Of a stretch of 64,000 nt of DNA, positions 63,387-64,000 are shown in pieces. The stretch is from Seriola aureovittata. Its lineage: Eukaryota; Chordata; Actinopteri; Carangiformes; Carangidae. How positions within the stretch are numbered: the first letter of the stretch is position 1; each line of letters begins with the position of its first letter. The notes under the pieces were generated by a model, which did no database searches, had not been told where the DNA came from, and was given only the letters and a program-made list of their open reading frames with translations. Position numbers and translations under genes: made by a program. The stretch is from NCBI RefSeq assembly GCF_021018895.1, contig NC_079366.1, positions 20,801,896 to 20,865,895 on the forward strand. Direction: 5' to 3'.

Positions 63387-63620
63387 AAATTAAACACACA
63401 GAAAGACTTGACTGCCCTCTCCCAACTTGATCAGATCTTTAGGGAAGCTCAGGTGTGACATAATAGTTCATTACCTGAGTATAAACATTAAACATTACAG
63501 AAGATCTGATATCGAAAATAACTATCCTGCCTATCATCCCTCTGCTACCACACATCCTGCCGACCGCAGCCTCAATGAGGAGGCCCCAACGGAGAAAACG
63601 GCTGCAGTTTGTTGAACACT

Positions 63621-63626
63621 GTGTGG

Positions 63627-63658
<32 letters not shown>
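63621..63658. repeat. Interrupted (GT)n
   Basis: GT array with GG and TT interruptions. Confidence 0.85.
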
Positions 63659-64000
63659 CCTGGAGGAGTGGCTGTCACTGTATCAGTTGCCACAGTAGAT
63701 AAGGCAGTGTACCACGGTGGTGCTGGTAATGATGCTGGGACCACTGAGACAAGTGTAGGGGAGGTGTCTCTGCTGCTTCTTGCTGATCTCATCACATCAC
63801 ACACTTTTTATACACAGCCTCACAAAAACATCCTCAGTGTAGACCAACAGTGCCATTTTTTTTCTAATGCTTTTCTTTTTTTCTGGTCCTTTTGTCTTTC
63901 TCCTACCTGTTTGCGTCGACTACTGTTGAACTTTTTCACTTTCACTATAGTAAAAGAAAGAAAACTACAAAGATTACTTAAACTACTATTAAATTCAGAC

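Larger units (their letters stand above)
44030..64000. other. Upstream intergenic DNA: no gene recognised
   Basis: The region lies 5' of the putative first exon. I see microsatellites, homopolymers, repeat remnants and motif-rich single-copy segments, but no supported coding exon on either strand. The AT-rich stretches 47600-48180, 51400-52460 and 54900-56030 contain nothing else that I can name. Confidence 0.45.

Overview
The window looks like teleost (probably percomorph) nuclear DNA. It is AT-rich, non-coding over almost its whole length, and very dense in (CA)n/(GT)n microsatellites (roughly forty loci). It also carries a nearly complete and a partial copy of a dispersed repeat that I recognise from percomorph sequences. 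There are no bacterial operons, ribosome binding sites, phage genes, CRISPR arrays or rRNA/tRNA genes. Most open frames are chance frames through microsatellites and pyrimidine-rich tracts.

Only one gene can be supported, on the minus strand at 42-44 kb. A GA-rich first exon ends at 43560 exactly with an ATG, followed by a consensus GT donor. About 1.1 kb downstream a pyrimidine-rich acceptor opens a 399-bp, phase 0-0 coding exon (42081-42479) that closes with a perfect CAG|GTACGT donor. Joined, they give a 134-residue N-terminus: acidic/proline-rich, then long Ser/Thr/Ala runs, then an ordinary, probably conserved tail. I do not recognise the family. The low-complexity N-terminus and the surrounding motif-rich non-coding DNA suggest a nuclear or developmental regulator, but that is inference.

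Layout. 1-42080 is presumably the second intron of this gene, running past the left edge. It alternates microsatellites with single-copy segments containing paired homeodomain-type motifs (TAATTA and similar) that look like conserved non-coding elements; conservation cannot be seen from one sequence. 42480-43559 is intron 1. About 43560-44030 is the first exon and promoter region, flanked on its upstream side by an inverted (TG)n/(CA)n pair and a (CG)n(CA)n tract able to form Z-DNA. 44030-64000 is upstream intergenic DNA with more enhancer-like segments, microsatellites and repeat remnants.

Point signals worth following: two perfect DR1 nuclear-receptor sites, three RFX X-box-like sites, a 38-nt G run inside an enhancer-like segment, and a (TG)n/(CA)n pair with hairpin potential beside the promoter. 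No clearly new biological system was found. The best lead is the unidentified two-exon gene start and the cluster of candidate regulatory elements around it.
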